Shown here: in pieces, positions 47,753 through 57,348 of the stretch
Layout: every line of letters begins with the position of its first letter
Position numbering within the stretch: position 1 is the first letter of the stretch
From: an uncultured Muribaculaceae bacterium
GTDB lineage: Bacteria > Bacteroidota > Bacteroidia > Bacteroidales > Muribaculaceae
NCBI GenBank assembly: GCA_910587475.1
Contig: CAJUMR010000008.1
Span: forward strand, 11,442-75,441
Direction of reading: 5' to 3'
Length of the DNA stretch: 64,000 nucleotides
The notes under the pieces: model-generated
The model's database searches: none
Told to the model about the DNA's origin: nothing
The model's input: only the letters and a program-made list of their open reading frames with translations
Program-made: the position numbers and the translations under genes

Positions 47753-49780
47753 ATGGATCTACAACGTAAATTACATCATATGATAGCAATGGCCGCTGTC
47801 CTGACGTTTAATGCAGCGGCGGCCGAAGAGCCCGCCGACACGACGATGGCCCTTGACGAGGTAGTCGTCAGGTCGGGCAGCGGAGTCCGTAAACTTAAAA
47901 GTGTGGCGACGTCGACCGACCTTATTTCGGCGTCGGAGCTGAAGAAGGCTGCCTGTTGCAATCTGGGCGAGAGTTTCACGACCAATCCGTCGGTAGATGT
48001 CAGCTACAGCGACGCCGCCACCGGAGCACGCCAGATCAAGCTGCTCGGTCTGTCGGGTTCGTATGTGCAGATGTTGACAGAGAATGTGCCTAATTTCAGA
48101 GGTGCGGCTTCACCGTTCGGACTCGGATATGTCGCCGGACCATGGATGCAGTCGATCCAGGTGTCGAAAGGGGCAAGTTCGGTGAAGAACGGCTATGAGT
48201 CGATCAGCGGTCAGATCAATGTCGAGATGAAAAAACCTCAGCTCGATCCGTCGCTGTCGCTCAACGGCTATGTCGACCATCTTGGCAAAGTCGAACTCAA
48301 TGCCGACGGTAATCTGCATTTCGGCGATTCGTGGTCGGGCGCTCTGTTGCTGCACGGCGAAAACTCGTTCAAAAGTCATGATGAGAACGGCGACGGTTTT
48401 ATTGATATGCCTAAGATACGCCAGTTCTCGGCAATGAACCGGTGGGCTTATCTGGGGCAGAATTATGTGTTTCAGGCTGCTGTTAAATTCATCGGGGAAA
48501 ACCGCCGCAGTGGTCAGGACGACCATCATGCGTCGCATAAGATAGCAAATCCTTACCGCATCGACATCGACACCCGCCGTGTCGAAGCATTTACGAAAAA
48601 TGCTTACATCTTTGATCATGAAAACGAGGGCAACGTTGCGCTGATACTTTCGACTTCATATCACGATCAGGATGCCGACTACGGTCACCGGTTCTATGAT
48701 GTCAAGCAGAACGAGGTCTACGGTTCGCTGATGTTCGAGCGTAAATGGTCAGATCTTCACGCTCTTTCGACCGGATTGAGTTTCAATTATGACCGATTCG
48801 ATCAGAATTGGCTCGCCGCTGACGGAGGAGATCCCGAGCATGCGGTCGAAAGCGAGACTGTCGGAGGGGCCTATGCCCAGTACACGTTCAATCTTGACTC
48901 AAAGCTGATAGCGATGGGCGGAGTGCGATATGACCATAGCTCGCTCTACGGCTCGATGTTCACGCCGAGAATTCACGTGCGCTATTCGCCCGACGACAGA
49001 TGGAGTTTCAACGCTTCGGCAGGCCGCGGGTATCGTTCGCCTCATCCGATGGCCGAGTACAATTATCTGTTGGCATCGTCGCGGCGTCCGGTCATTGAAG
49101 GCAAACTCCGGCAGGAGAGTGCATGGAATTTCGGTGCGGGAGCCAATTGGACGTCGTATGTCGCAGGCCGCAAGCTGTCGCTCGGAGCCGAGTATTTCTA
49201 CACGGTCTTTGATCATCAGCTGTGTGTCAATCTCGACCGCGACCCCCATGCAGTGTATTTCTACGATCTCGACGGACGATCGCGCAGCCACACTCTGCAG
49301 ATCGAATCTTCATTTGAACCGATATCAGATCTGTCGGTCGGCCTGGCCTACAGGTTGACGGATGTACGCAGCGATTACGGCGGTGACGGTCGCATGAGGC
49401 TGAAACCTCTGTCGTCGCGCAACAAGGGATTGCTGACCGTGAGCTATTCGCCGATGATGGGGCTTTGGCAGTTTGATGCGTCTCTGGCGATCAACGGCGG
49501 CGGACGCATGCCCGATCCTTATATAATGTCAGACGGTTTGCCTTCATGGAAATCGACGTTCAAGGCTTACTGTACGCTCAACGCCCAGATCACCCGTAAT
49601 TTCCGTCACTGGGCTGTCTATATCGGCGGTGAAAACCTCACCGGCTATACCCAGCCCAATCCGATCGTGGGCGCAAACGATCCATGGGGAGCCAATTTCG
49701 ATGCTACGATGATCTACGGTCCGCTTCATGGAGCTGTGGTATATGCGGGTTTCAGATACAATATTACAAAATACCTCTAA
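47753..49780 (+). CDS. TonB-dependent receptor, probable metal uptake
   Basis: The 675-aa receptor has a signal peptide, ALDEVVVRSGSGVRKLKSVA near residues 33-52, then a plug with LKKAACCNLGESFTTNPSVD (tandem Cys68-Cys69). The barrel ends in AGFRYNITKYL. HH-containing loops occur (RSGQDDHHASHKI). The paired cysteines, His-rich loop and the following HMA protein suggest a metal such as copper. That is inference, since siderophore or cobalamin receptors share the fold. Confidence 0.85.
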   Translation: MDLQRKLHHMIAMAAVLTFNAAAAEEPADTTMALDEVVVRSGSGVRKLKSVATSTDLISASELKKAACCNLGESFTTNPSVDVSYSDAATGARQIKLLGLSGSYVQMLTENVPNFRGAASPFGLGYVAGPWMQSIQVSKGASSVKNGYESISGQINVEMKKPQLDPSLSLNGYVDHLGKVELNADGNLHFGDSWSGALLLHGENSFKSHDENGDGFIDMPKIRQFSAMNRWAYLGQNYVFQAAVKFIGENRRSGQDDHHASHKIANPYRIDIDTRRVEAFTKNAYIFDHENEGNVALILSTSYHDQDADYGHRFYDVKQNEVYGSLMFERKWSDLHALSTGLSFNYDRFDQNWLAADGGDPEHAVESETVGGAYAQYTFNLDSKLIAMGGVRYDHSSLYGSMFTPRIHVRYSPDDRWSFNASAGRGYRSPHPMAEYNYLLASSRRPVIEGKLRQESAWNFGAGANWTSYVAGRKLSLGAEYFYTVFDHQLCVNLDRDPHAVYFYDLDGRSRSHTLQIESSFEPISDLSVGLAYRLTDVRSDYGGDGRMRLKPLSSRNKGLLTVSYSPMMGLWQFDASLAINGGGRMPDPYIMSDGLPSWKSTFKAYCTLNAQITRNFRHWAVYIGGENLTGYTQPNPIVGANDPWGANFDATMIYGPLHGAVVYAGFRYNITKYL

Positions 49781-49793
49781 ATATATCTTCAAT

Positions 49794-50099
49794 ATGAGAA
49801 AAGCATTTTTCGCGTTAGTGTTGGGTCTCGCCGCTCTTTCGGCAACAGCGGCTCAACCGTCAGATACAACAGTGTGTTTCACCGTAGAACCGCCGATGAC
49901 CTGTGCAAACTGTGTCAACAAGATCAAGTCGAATCTCCGTTTTGAAAAGGGAGTCAAGAAGATCGATGCTTCGGTGAAAGACGCTGTTGTGGAAGTGACT
50001 TTTGATAAGAATAAGACTTCGCTGCAGAAGCTTGTGCCTGCATTCAAGAAGATCGGCTACAAGGCTACGCCGGTGGCGCTTCCCGAAAAGAAACATTAA
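49794..50099 (+). CDS. secreted heavy-metal-associated (HMA) domain protein
   Basis: The 101-aa protein has signal peptide MRKAFFALVLGLAALSATAA and one HMA ferredoxin-like domain with MTCANC (Cys37, Cys40) and VEVTFDKNKTSLQKLVPAFK. Unlike cytoplasmic CopZ it is exported, so it would bind Cu(I) or a similar metal in the periplasm. It lies 13 nt after the TonB receptor and probably receives or scavenges its cargo. An in-frame extension upstream overlaps the receptor gene and is rejected. Confidence 0.85.
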   Translation: MRKAFFALVLGLAALSATAAQPSDTTVCFTVEPPMTCANCVNKIKSNLRFEKGVKKIDASVKDAVVEVTFDKNKTSLQKLVPAFKKIGYKATPVALPEKKH

Positions 50100-50100
50100 C

Positions 50101-51192
50101 CTACACGACAATGAGCTCGCGGAGTATCGCGTCGGAGCGGAACCATGCTTCCTCTGTGATGCGCAGTGCTCCGTCGGGCGTGAGAGTCATTGAGCGGTCG
50201 GCCAGAAATGGTGCGGCCGCTTTTTCTATATATTTCCTGCGGTCGGACGGCAGATCGGTCAGATGCAGACCTGCGGCTGTGCGCAGTGCTGTGATCAGCA
50301 CATCGTTGAAACGTTGGTCTTCGTTTTCATTGTCGATGCAGAGTATGTCGTCTGAAGCAAGATATTTTTTCAGATCAGGAAGGTTGTAGCGTCTTGTTTT
50401 TCCGTCAAAACTGTGAGCTCCGGGTCCGAGGCCGAGATAGGGAGTGTCGGTCCAGTAGGCCGAATTGTGGCGGGAGTGCATGCCCGGCAACGCGAAATTG
50501 GAGATCTCATAGTGTCGATAGCCTTCAGCAACTGTGAGTGAGCACAGAAGCATATACATTTCTTCGAGCACCCGGTCGTCGGTCGCCGTCAGCTTGCCCG
50601 CTTCAAGTCTGGAGTGGAGCACGGTGCCAGGTTCGTAGGTCAGGCAGTAGGCCGATATGTGGGGCAATCCTAAAGATAGCATCGTGAGCAGAGAGCTTTT
50701 CCATGATGCAATGTCTTGTCCGGGCAGTCCGTAGATGAGATCTGCCGAAACGTTGGCAATGCCGTTGTCGATTATTGCGGCGATCGCGCGACGTGCTCCG
50801 TCGGAGTCGTGTCGTCGGCCTACAGCCTTGAGCTCGCGGTCGTCGAATGACTGAACACCGAGACTGACGCGGTTGACGCCCATGTCGCGCCAGAGTTTCA
50901 CGACATCAGGGGTGATGTCGTCGGGGTTTGCCTCGATAGTGAACTCCACGGCATCTCCGACAGGAAGTGACTCTATGATGCGTCTGAGTGTGTCGGGCGG
51001 AAGTATCGACGGTGTGCCTCCGCCGATGTAGACGGTTTTAAAAGGCTCGGTTATCTCGTCGGCCCGTCGGGCATATTCAGCTGCAATGGCTTCGGGCAGA
51101 GAGTTGACGCTGCCGAGTGCCGGAGTGGAGAAAAAGTCGCAGTAGAGACATTTGCTGCGGCAGAAAGGTATGTGGATGTAAAGTCCGGCCAT
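50101..51192 (-). CDS. hemW: HemW-like radical SAM protein
   Basis: The 363-aa protein starts MAGLYIHIPFCRSKCLYCDF (cluster Cys11, 15, 18). It continues with YIGGGTPSILP, FTIEANPDDIT and VSLGVQSFDD, the HemW/HemN series. It lacks the HemN N-terminal extension, so it fits the heme chaperone HemW and not coproporphyrinogen dehydrogenase. It is last in a leftward operon, 5 nt after the AddB-like gene; it converges on the HMA gene. Confidence 0.93.
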   Translation of the reverse strand: MAGLYIHIPFCRSKCLYCDFFSTPALGSVNSLPEAIAAEYARRADEITEPFKTVYIGGGTPSILPPDTLRRIIESLPVGDAVEFTIEANPDDITPDVVKLWRDMGVNRVSLGVQSFDDRELKAVGRRHDSDGARRAIAAIIDNGIANVSADLIYGLPGQDIASWKSSLLTMLSLGLPHISAYCLTYEPGTVLHSRLEAGKLTATDDRVLEEMYMLLCSLTVAEGYRHYEISNFALPGMHSRHNSAYWTDTPYLGLGPGAHSFDGKTRRYNLPDLKKYLASDDILCIDNENEDQRFNDVLITALRTAAGLHLTDLPSDRRKYIEKAAAPFLADRSMTLTPDGALRITEEAWFRSDAILRELIVV

Positions 51193-51197
51193 CTGGA

Positions 51198-54173
51198 TCA
51201 ATCGATATCTTTGGGTTGTCGGCCACATAGGTCTGCGAACGGACAGAACCGGCATGTGGCATCGTCGCATGCCTGATCAAACGGCATGTCGGGCGAGAAG
51301 ATTTCCTCAATCATCGCAAAAAGCTGTTGGCGGAACTCTGGTTCGACCGAACGGTAATCGGTCACTTCTGTACCGTCGATCGATATAGCCGGGACGGCGT
51401 TTTCGGCCGCGATGGTGCGGAACGGATAGACTACGGGCTTGATGGCCACGTCTGATCCGGTCATGTCGTGGTAGGCGAGGCAGTAGGTCAGCAACTGGAA
51501 TGTCGCATCGTCGTCGGTGCGTTCGCGCTTGAATATCTTTTCGACGGTTGTGTCGGCCACCTTGTCGGATCCGGTCTTGTAGTCGATGAATCTCAGACTG
51601 CCGTCGGCAGCCATGTCGACACGGTCGATCGACATCTTGAAGTTGACAGCCAGATTGTCGTTGATAATCCATGCCGGAGGGCTTTTGACCTCAAGTTCGC
51701 CTTTGATATATCTGAACGGTTCTGAGATACATTCCTGTCGTTCGATCTCAAGTATCTTCCTTATATACAGGTTAATCACCGAGCAAGTCACTGCGCCTTC
51801 GGCCGGCATCCGGTCGATGTTGTAGCTTGAAGCGTTGCGGTAATAGAGTCTGAAAACGGTGTCGGCAATGACATTGTCGAGATAGCCGGGTGTGTCGAGA
51901 ATCGACGATATCGTGTCAGCTGTTATGGTCTGTTGCTCGAATTGTTTGAACAGAGTCTCGAATACATTGTGGACTATCGTTCCGTAGGCCGACGCTGTTA
52001 TGTAGTCGGTGACGTTGTCTTCACCGCGGAGATTGCGAACGTAGCGCAGATAGAATTTCAGACGGCACTTCTTGTACTCTTTCAGGGCGCTCGCCGACAG
52101 ATTGGCGTTGCCGCCGGGCATGAAGCGCTGAAGATGATGCATTACGTCCTTGTCCTTTGTCACGGATATGGCTGCGGGTGAACTCACGTCAGAGGGGAAG
52201 TGAAGGGTAGAGAAACTGACGGTGCCGGGAGGTGCTATGTGGCGCAGTTGGGCTATGAAACGCGAAGTTTCCCCGGCTCCAAGCGATTGAGTGCGGGAGT
52301 CGTAGACCAATTTTACCTGTTTGGCCCTTGACAGCAGCCGGTAGAAGTAGTAAGTGTAGAGGGCGTCCTGACGGTCGATCGTTGTCATGCCGTAGCCGAT
52401 GCGCAGGTTGTTGGGTATCATCGTGCGCATATAGCTTTTGCGGGGGAAGCTGTTTTCGTTCATCGACAGGATTATGATGTTGTCGAAGTCGAGCGATCGG
52501 GTTTCGAGGACGCCCATCACCTGCATGCCTCTCAACGGAGTGCCTTGCAGGTCGATGCGCCGCGACTGCATCATCTTTTCGAACAGAGCGAAGTAGGTGC
52601 TCTCGTTCATCGTGACCGAATAAGCTGCGATCAGACAGTTGAGTTCTTCGAGACCATTGCGGAAATAATCGAGCATCTCGAGTTCGGGCAGTCCTCCTTG
52701 CGATGGCTTGGCGTTGGCCTTCAGCGCTGTGCTGAGCCCGTCGATAAGGGCTGTCATGTATGAGCATATCTCCTTTGGATCATCAGCCGCCTTCACCGGA
52801 GTGAACAGATAGGTCAATGCCGGATATTTTTCACAGAGTTCGGTTGCGTCGAGATTGAACAGATTGTTCTTCGAGATGAAGCGTTTTATGTCTTCTGCGT
52901 CTGATGGAGCGATCACGTGGACATGGGGGTGGGAGAGTAGTTCCATTACGTCGGCATAGTAGTAATGGATCCGACCGCGGATCTGGCGCGCACGCAGTTG
53001 CATCGATATGATTGAATGGAGCATCGATGCGAAGGCGCTCGCGCTGAACGGCACGCCCATCGTGATGTTGACTGCCGGGATTGTCTCCGGTATCGACATG
53101 AGCACCGGTGTGAGCAGATTTTCGTCAGGCAGGACAACGGCTGTGTTGATTGCGTTGTGCCGGTTGATAAGGCGGTCGTTGCTCCATCGGTCTATTATAT
53201 CGGTGACAGCTTTTGCCTGAGCGATATCCGACGGCACGGCCATGACTTCGATCTTCGGCAATGTCGGGCATGGGCTGGCGTCGAAATCGGCGGGCATCGG
53301 AAAAATCTGTTTCAGTCTGCGGAGCTGCGAGGCCAATCGCCCTTCAAGTGCAAGATCGAGCATCGCTGAGTCGAAATCCCAGAAAAAATCGGCTGCGCCA
53401 ATGTCGTTGAGCCGCTTGAGTATAAGCATTTCGGCATTCGACAGATCGTTGAAGCCTATGAAGGCGTAGCGGCGCGACGACAGCGACTCGGCGTCTGACG
53501 ACGATATTGCTGCAGCGGCGTCGCGGAGTTGTCCGCCGGCGGTGTCATAGCCTCTGGCGTGGATGGCGGCGACAAACGATCGGTAGAGGTCGCCGAGCAG
53601 CTGCCATAGGGTTATAAATCTCTGTTCGGGCGAGTCTTCGCCGTTGTAGTTGACATGACTCCAGAACTCGGTTACAGCAGCAGTGCGCGGGCTTTCTCCC
53701 CAAAGTTGTCTGACGATGCTTTTCTGCTCGTCGTCGAGATAGTCGGCGTTGATTTCTTTTAGTTCCTTGAGATTTTTGAACAGTTTGGCGGCGTCGACGA
53801 GCTGGCGGTCCACGTCGTCGAAATCATCGAGGATCATGTTGCCCCAGAAGATAAATTTGTCGAAGTCGCGCAGTTGTTCATTGTGACCGCGTTCGGCCAG
53901 AAGGGTGCGGTAGCAGTCGTAGAGAAGAAAAAGCTGTTCGGTTCTGGGCATTTCGGGACGCGAAGCGTGGCGCGACACAAAGTTGCCCATCGTGGCGAAA
54001 CGCGGCATGAAACGCGGACGGGCCGACGTCGCCATGAGTATATCATGCATGTATTTCTTGAGAAACATGGCGCTGCGCTTATTCGGGAAAATCAGCGTCA
54101 GCGAACTGAGATCGGCATTTTTTTCGATCAGGTATGCCGCTACGAGTTCAAGAAATTTTGGGCTGTTGTTCAT
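51198..54173 (-). CDS. AddB-like PD-(D/E)XK nuclease family protein
   Basis: The 991-aa protein has an inactive-helicase-like N-terminal half (LTLIFPNKRSAMFLKKYMHD where Walker A would be). The C-terminal nuclease has GTIVHNVFETLF and RFIDYKTGSDK. Four cysteines look like the Fe-S staple: one in KKCRLKFYLRY and three in CRFCPFADLC. This is the layout of AddB-type subunits of recombination nucleases. No AddA partner is in the window. ATGA-type overlap with holB upstream. Confidence 0.85.
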   Translation of the reverse strand: MNNSPKFLELVAAYLIEKNADLSSLTLIFPNKRSAMFLKKYMHDILMATSARPRFMPRFATMGNFVSRHASRPEMPRTEQLFLLYDCYRTLLAERGHNEQLRDFDKFIFWGNMILDDFDDVDRQLVDAAKLFKNLKELKEINADYLDDEQKSIVRQLWGESPRTAAVTEFWSHVNYNGEDSPEQRFITLWQLLGDLYRSFVAAIHARGYDTAGGQLRDAAAAISSSDAESLSSRRYAFIGFNDLSNAEMLILKRLNDIGAADFFWDFDSAMLDLALEGRLASQLRRLKQIFPMPADFDASPCPTLPKIEVMAVPSDIAQAKAVTDIIDRWSNDRLINRHNAINTAVVLPDENLLTPVLMSIPETIPAVNITMGVPFSASAFASMLHSIISMQLRARQIRGRIHYYYADVMELLSHPHVHVIAPSDAEDIKRFISKNNLFNLDATELCEKYPALTYLFTPVKAADDPKEICSYMTALIDGLSTALKANAKPSQGGLPELEMLDYFRNGLEELNCLIAAYSVTMNESTYFALFEKMMQSRRIDLQGTPLRGMQVMGVLETRSLDFDNIIILSMNENSFPRKSYMRTMIPNNLRIGYGMTTIDRQDALYTYYFYRLLSRAKQVKLVYDSRTQSLGAGETSRFIAQLRHIAPPGTVSFSTLHFPSDVSSPAAISVTKDKDVMHHLQRFMPGGNANLSASALKEYKKCRLKFYLRYVRNLRGEDNVTDYITASAYGTIVHNVFETLFKQFEQQTITADTISSILDTPGYLDNVIADTVFRLYYRNASSYNIDRMPAEGAVTCSVINLYIRKILEIERQECISEPFRYIKGELEVKSPPAWIINDNLAVNFKMSIDRVDMAADGSLRFIDYKTGSDKVADTTVEKIFKRERTDDDATFQLLTYCLAYHDMTGSDVAIKPVVYPFRTIAAENAVPAISIDGTEVTDYRSVEPEFRQQLFAMIEEIFSPDMPFDQACDDATCRFCPFADLCGRQPKDID

Positions 54174-55291
54174 GCTTTGAGCAAAAGGATGGTTTTGATA
54201 GCAAGGTCGAAGAAGACGATTTTGGCATTGGCGTTGCCGGCGATGTCGGTGCGGGCGTCGTTGACCATCTCGAACAGCTTCAGAACGTTTCGCTCATTGA
54301 TGAAGCGCGCGAAGTTGACGCTGAAAGCGTTTTCTTCGGGTGTGAGGTAATTGAGTCCGTCGACTTTAAGGTTGAGGATGAAATTCTCGCGCATCATGCG
54401 GGCGCAATAATCAAGAAATGCGATCGACTGTTCGCGGCCGAGAGCTGCAACGTCGGCGCTCCACTGTCTGAGCAGACCGATCTTGCGCTGGTAGGCCTTA
54501 CGCATCAGTTCGATGAACAGATCGAGAAATAGTTTTCTCGTTTTGGAGATATTGATCAGAGATATGGCTTCGGTGATGCTTCCTGTTGAGATTCTCGCAA
54601 TCGATCGGGCGACAGCCTGATCGACGGCCATTGCACGGCAGAGATAGTCTTCTACTTCACTGTCGTCGTAGCGGGTCACGGCTATACGCTGTGTGCGCGA
54701 ATATATGGTCGGCAGTATCCGGCGAGGATTGTCGCTGACCATTATAAACAATGTGTCGTCATGCGGCTCCTCGATGAGTTTGAGCATCTTGTTGGCGGTG
54801 TCCTCGTTCATCTTTTCAGGCAGCCAGAGCAGCACTATCTTGTAGCGCGACTGATGGGCGCGGAAATTGAGGCGGCGGTTGAGTTCGGCGCCTTCGTCGA
54901 CATATATCTTCGGCTGGGTGTTGCCGGCTTCGATCAGCGAATTCCACAGCTCGGCATCCATGAAGGGCCTGTCGGAGAGCATCTGTTTGAATTCTTCAAT
55001 ATAGTCGGCCGACACAGCCGGTTTGCTCGCTTTTTTGACTACGGGATATGAAAATATAGTGTCGATGTGGTTGAATGTCGAGTGTTGCAGACATGAGTTG
55101 CAATGTCCGCAGCTGTCGCCTCCTTCGGGGTGCTCGCAGTGGATGTACTGCGCAAATGCTCGTGCAAGCATAAACTTGCCAGCCCCGGCCGGGCCTTCGA
55201 GCAGCAGGGCGTGGGGCACACGTGAGGCATCGGCCATTTCGACCAGTCGCTGTTTGATGTCAGCATGTCCGGGTATGTCGGCGAATCTCAT
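54170..55291 (-). CDS. holB: DNA polymerase III delta' subunit
   Basis: The 373-aa clamp-loader subunit has a P-loop-like LEGPAGAGKFMLARAFAQYI, the zinc module CGHCNSC and LLWLPEKMNEDTANKMLKLI, followed by EEPHDDTLFIM. The usual lid and C-terminal collar domains follow. Both flanking genes overlap it by 4 nt, which ties replication to envelope-lipid transport genes by co-transcription. Confidence 0.92.
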   Translation of the reverse strand: MRFADIPGHADIKQRLVEMADASRVPHALLLEGPAGAGKFMLARAFAQYIHCEHPEGGDSCGHCNSCLQHSTFNHIDTIFSYPVVKKASKPAVSADYIEEFKQMLSDRPFMDAELWNSLIEAGNTQPKIYVDEGAELNRRLNFRAHQSRYKIVLLWLPEKMNEDTANKMLKLIEEPHDDTLFIMVSDNPRRILPTIYSRTQRIAVTRYDDSEVEDYLCRAMAVDQAVARSIARISTGSITEAISLINISKTRKLFLDLFIELMRKAYQRKIGLLRQWSADVAALGREQSIAFLDYCARMMRENFILNLKVDGLNYLTPEENAFSVNFARFINERNVLKLFEMVNDARTDIAGNANAKIVFFDLAIKTILLLKA

Positions 55292-56076
55292 CGTCGGTCG
55301 GCAGGATGTGTCAGGCCGGTGGCCTTGACGTAGTTTTTGACTTGCTGGAACAGCTCGGTGGCGAACACGAAATCGTTAAGGGCTTCGTTGGCCGTGGTGT
55401 AGATCTGGGTCATGTCGCCGACCCATTCGCGATGGCCTTTGTTGATGAAAATGATGTTTTCACCGATTCCAAGCACCGAGTTCATATCGTGGGTGTTGAT
55501 CACCGTTGTGATTTCGTATTCATGGGTGATGTCGCTCAGCAGTTCGTCGATCAGTATCGATGTCTTGGGGTCGAGACCCGAGTTAGGTTCGTCGCAGAAA
55601 AGGTATTTGGGGTTCAATGCGATTGCACGTGCAATGGCCACGCGCTTCTGCATGCCTCCTGATATCTCGGATGGATATTTGTTTTCAGCTCCGGTAAGAT
55701 TGACGCGGTTGATGCAGAAATGTGCGCGTTCGAGCATCTCCTCGCGCGACATGTCGGTGAACATCACCAGTGGAAACATTACGTTGCCGAGTACCGTTTC
55801 GGAGTCAAACAGCGCCGATCCTTGAAATAGCATGCCGATTTCTTTTCGGAGATCCTTGACTTCGTGTGCGGGCATCGTGACGAGGTTGCGGCCGTCAAAC
55901 AGGATGCTGCCGCCGTCGGGTTGCAGGAGGCCGACAAGCGATTTCATCAGCACTGTTTTGCCCGATCCGCTCTGACCGATGATCAGGTTGGTCTTGCCGG
56001 TGTAGAACGTTGCACTGACATCGTGAAGGACAGTGCGTCCGTCAAACGATTTTACGATGTTCTTTACTTCGATCAT
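55288..56076 (-). CDS. mlaF: MlaF-like ABC transporter ATPase
   Basis: The 262-aa ATPase has Walker A GQSGSGKTVL, the signature EISGGMQKRVAIARAI and Walker B YLFCDEPNSGLDPKT. The GLDP form of the D-loop and partner MlaE identify a lipid-transport (Mla) ATPase. It overlaps mlaE and holB by 4 nt each. It powers phospholipid or LPS-related lipid traffic at the inner membrane. Confidence 0.92.
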   Translation of the reverse strand: MIEVKNIVKSFDGRTVLHDVSATFYTGKTNLIIGQSGSGKTVLMKSLVGLLQPDGGSILFDGRNLVTMPAHEVKDLRKEIGMLFQGSALFDSETVLGNVMFPLVMFTDMSREEMLERAHFCINRVNLTGAENKYPSEISGGMQKRVAIARAIALNPKYLFCDEPNSGLDPKTSILIDELLSDITHEYEITTVINTHDMNSVLGIGENIIFINKGHREWVGDMTQIYTTANEALNDFVFATELFQQVKNYVKATGLTHPADRR

Positions 56077-56822
56077 TGCAGCAGAAGTTTTGTAAGTAAC
56101 ACATCAAAGAGCAGGATGAGGATGCTGCTCGATACGACTCCGTTGGTGCTCGCTTTGCCGACATCGAGAGCTCCGCCCTTGACGTAGTAGCCGAAAAATG
56201 ATGCGACCGATGCGATTATAAATGCAAAGAAGAGCGATTTTATAAGTCCATACCAGACGTACCATTCGATAAAAAGAGCCTGAAGACCATAGACATAGCG
56301 CGAGACTGTGATGATGTCGGTCAGCAATGCTACAAGGTAGCCGCCGATCAGCGATGTGCCGATACAGATTATCACCAGGGCCGGCATGAACAGGACAAAT
56401 GCTATGATTTTGGGCAGAACGAGGAAATTGCAGGAATTGACACCCATGATCTCAAGGGCGTCGATCTGCTCGGTGACGCGCATCGTGCCGATTTCTGAGG
56501 CTATGTTCGATCCGACTTTGCCCGCGAGGATCAGACACAGGATCGAATTGGAAAATTCGAGCAGCACTATGTCGCGGGTGGCAAGTCCGACTGAGTAAGC
56601 CGGAATGAGCGGCGATGATATGTTGAGTTGCATCTGTATGGCTATCACCGCGCCGATAAACAGCGAGATGACAATAACCAATGGGATGGAGTCGATGCCG
56701 AGTTTGGAGACTTCGGATATGGTGCGTCTGCCGAACACGCCCCAACGGTCGGGCAGGGCGAACACACGTTTTATAAATAGGCAGTAACGGCCAAAAGTTG
56801 CGAGTGAGTTGGTGATCAACAT
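56073..56822 (-). CDS. mlaE: MlaE-like ABC permease
   Basis: The 249-aa permease has the MlaE pattern: SIPLVIVISLFIGAVIAIQM, ILAGKVGSNIASEIGTMRVT, EQIDALEIMGVN and closing ASTNGVVSSSILILLFDVL. It forms the membrane part of the Mla complex with the MlaF encoded next. The MCE-domain subunit MlaD is not in this window, although it often follows. ATG 56820-56822 is the start; longer in-frame readings cross the promoter. Confidence 0.92.
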   Translation of the reverse strand: MLITNSLATFGRYCLFIKRVFALPDRWGVFGRRTISEVSKLGIDSIPLVIVISLFIGAVIAIQMQLNISSPLIPAYSVGLATRDIVLLEFSNSILCLILAGKVGSNIASEIGTMRVTEQIDALEIMGVNSCNFLVLPKIIAFVLFMPALVIICIGTSLIGGYLVALLTDIITVSRYVYGLQALFIEWYVWYGLIKSLFFAFIIASVASFFGYYVKGGALDVGKASTNGVVSSSILILLFDVLLTKLLLQ

Positions 56823-56854
56823 GAATATGTAGTTTGATTTATCACTTATGACGA

Positions 56855-56862
56855 CAAAGTTA
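56855..56862 (-). promoter_or_regulatory. -7 box of the mlaE-mlaF-holB-addB-hemW operon
   Basis: The minus strand reads TAACTTTG, 32 nt before the mlaE ATG. No TTTG at -33 spacing. Confidence 0.6.
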
Positions 56863-57023
56863 CAACAAAAAAAGGAGATAATGTTTGTCGGCAGTGGTGC
56901 AGTTTTGGCAAAAAAGTCGTCAATGGTTATATTGTTGTCGGGCGATTGTCCGACGATGGTTGTCGGTAAGTTGTTGAATTGCAACCCTACTTTAAATTTG
57001 TTGCAAAAAATGTTTGAGAAAAG

Positions 57024-57054
57024 TTGCATGTTTGGGAAAATCGCCGTACCTTTG
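57024..57054 (+). promoter_or_regulatory. tRNA-His promoter
   Basis: TACCTTTG (57047-57054) is preceded by TTG (57024-57026) with a 20-nt spacer and lies 17 nt before the tRNA. Confidence 0.65.
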
Positions 57055-57071
57055 CAGTGCTTTTAGAAAAT

Positions 57072-57146
<75 letters not shown>

Positions 57147-57158
57147 CTAAATCCACAC

Positions 57159-57193
57159 AGCGTCTTTGCTTATTGAAGTGAAGACGCTTTTTT
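57159..57193 (+). terminator. terminator of tRNA-His
   Basis: AGCGTCTT (57159-57166) pairs with AAGACGCT (57181-57188), followed by a run of T. Confidence 0.9.
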
Positions 57194-57348
57194 CGTTTTT
57201 GAGATTGCGGGAAGATGATGGTATTGTCTCTTATGCATTCCCGCTTAATATAATTAATGTAGACGGATGGCGTCGGCCACGGTTGAACGCGATGACATTG
57301 GTGAGACCGCCTGCATCTGTCGTTTTTTTAATAATATCTTGTAATGTC

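Noticed and set aside
56823..57029. 69-residue extension of mlaE and a 72-aa plus-strand frame at 56848-57066
   Set aside because: Both cross the mlaE -7 box, have no family similarity and sit in an A/T-rich spacer.
57166..57348. 61-residue upstream extension of the TIGR02757 protein
   Set aside because: It begins inside the tRNA-His terminator, and the conserved family start is at ATG 57349.
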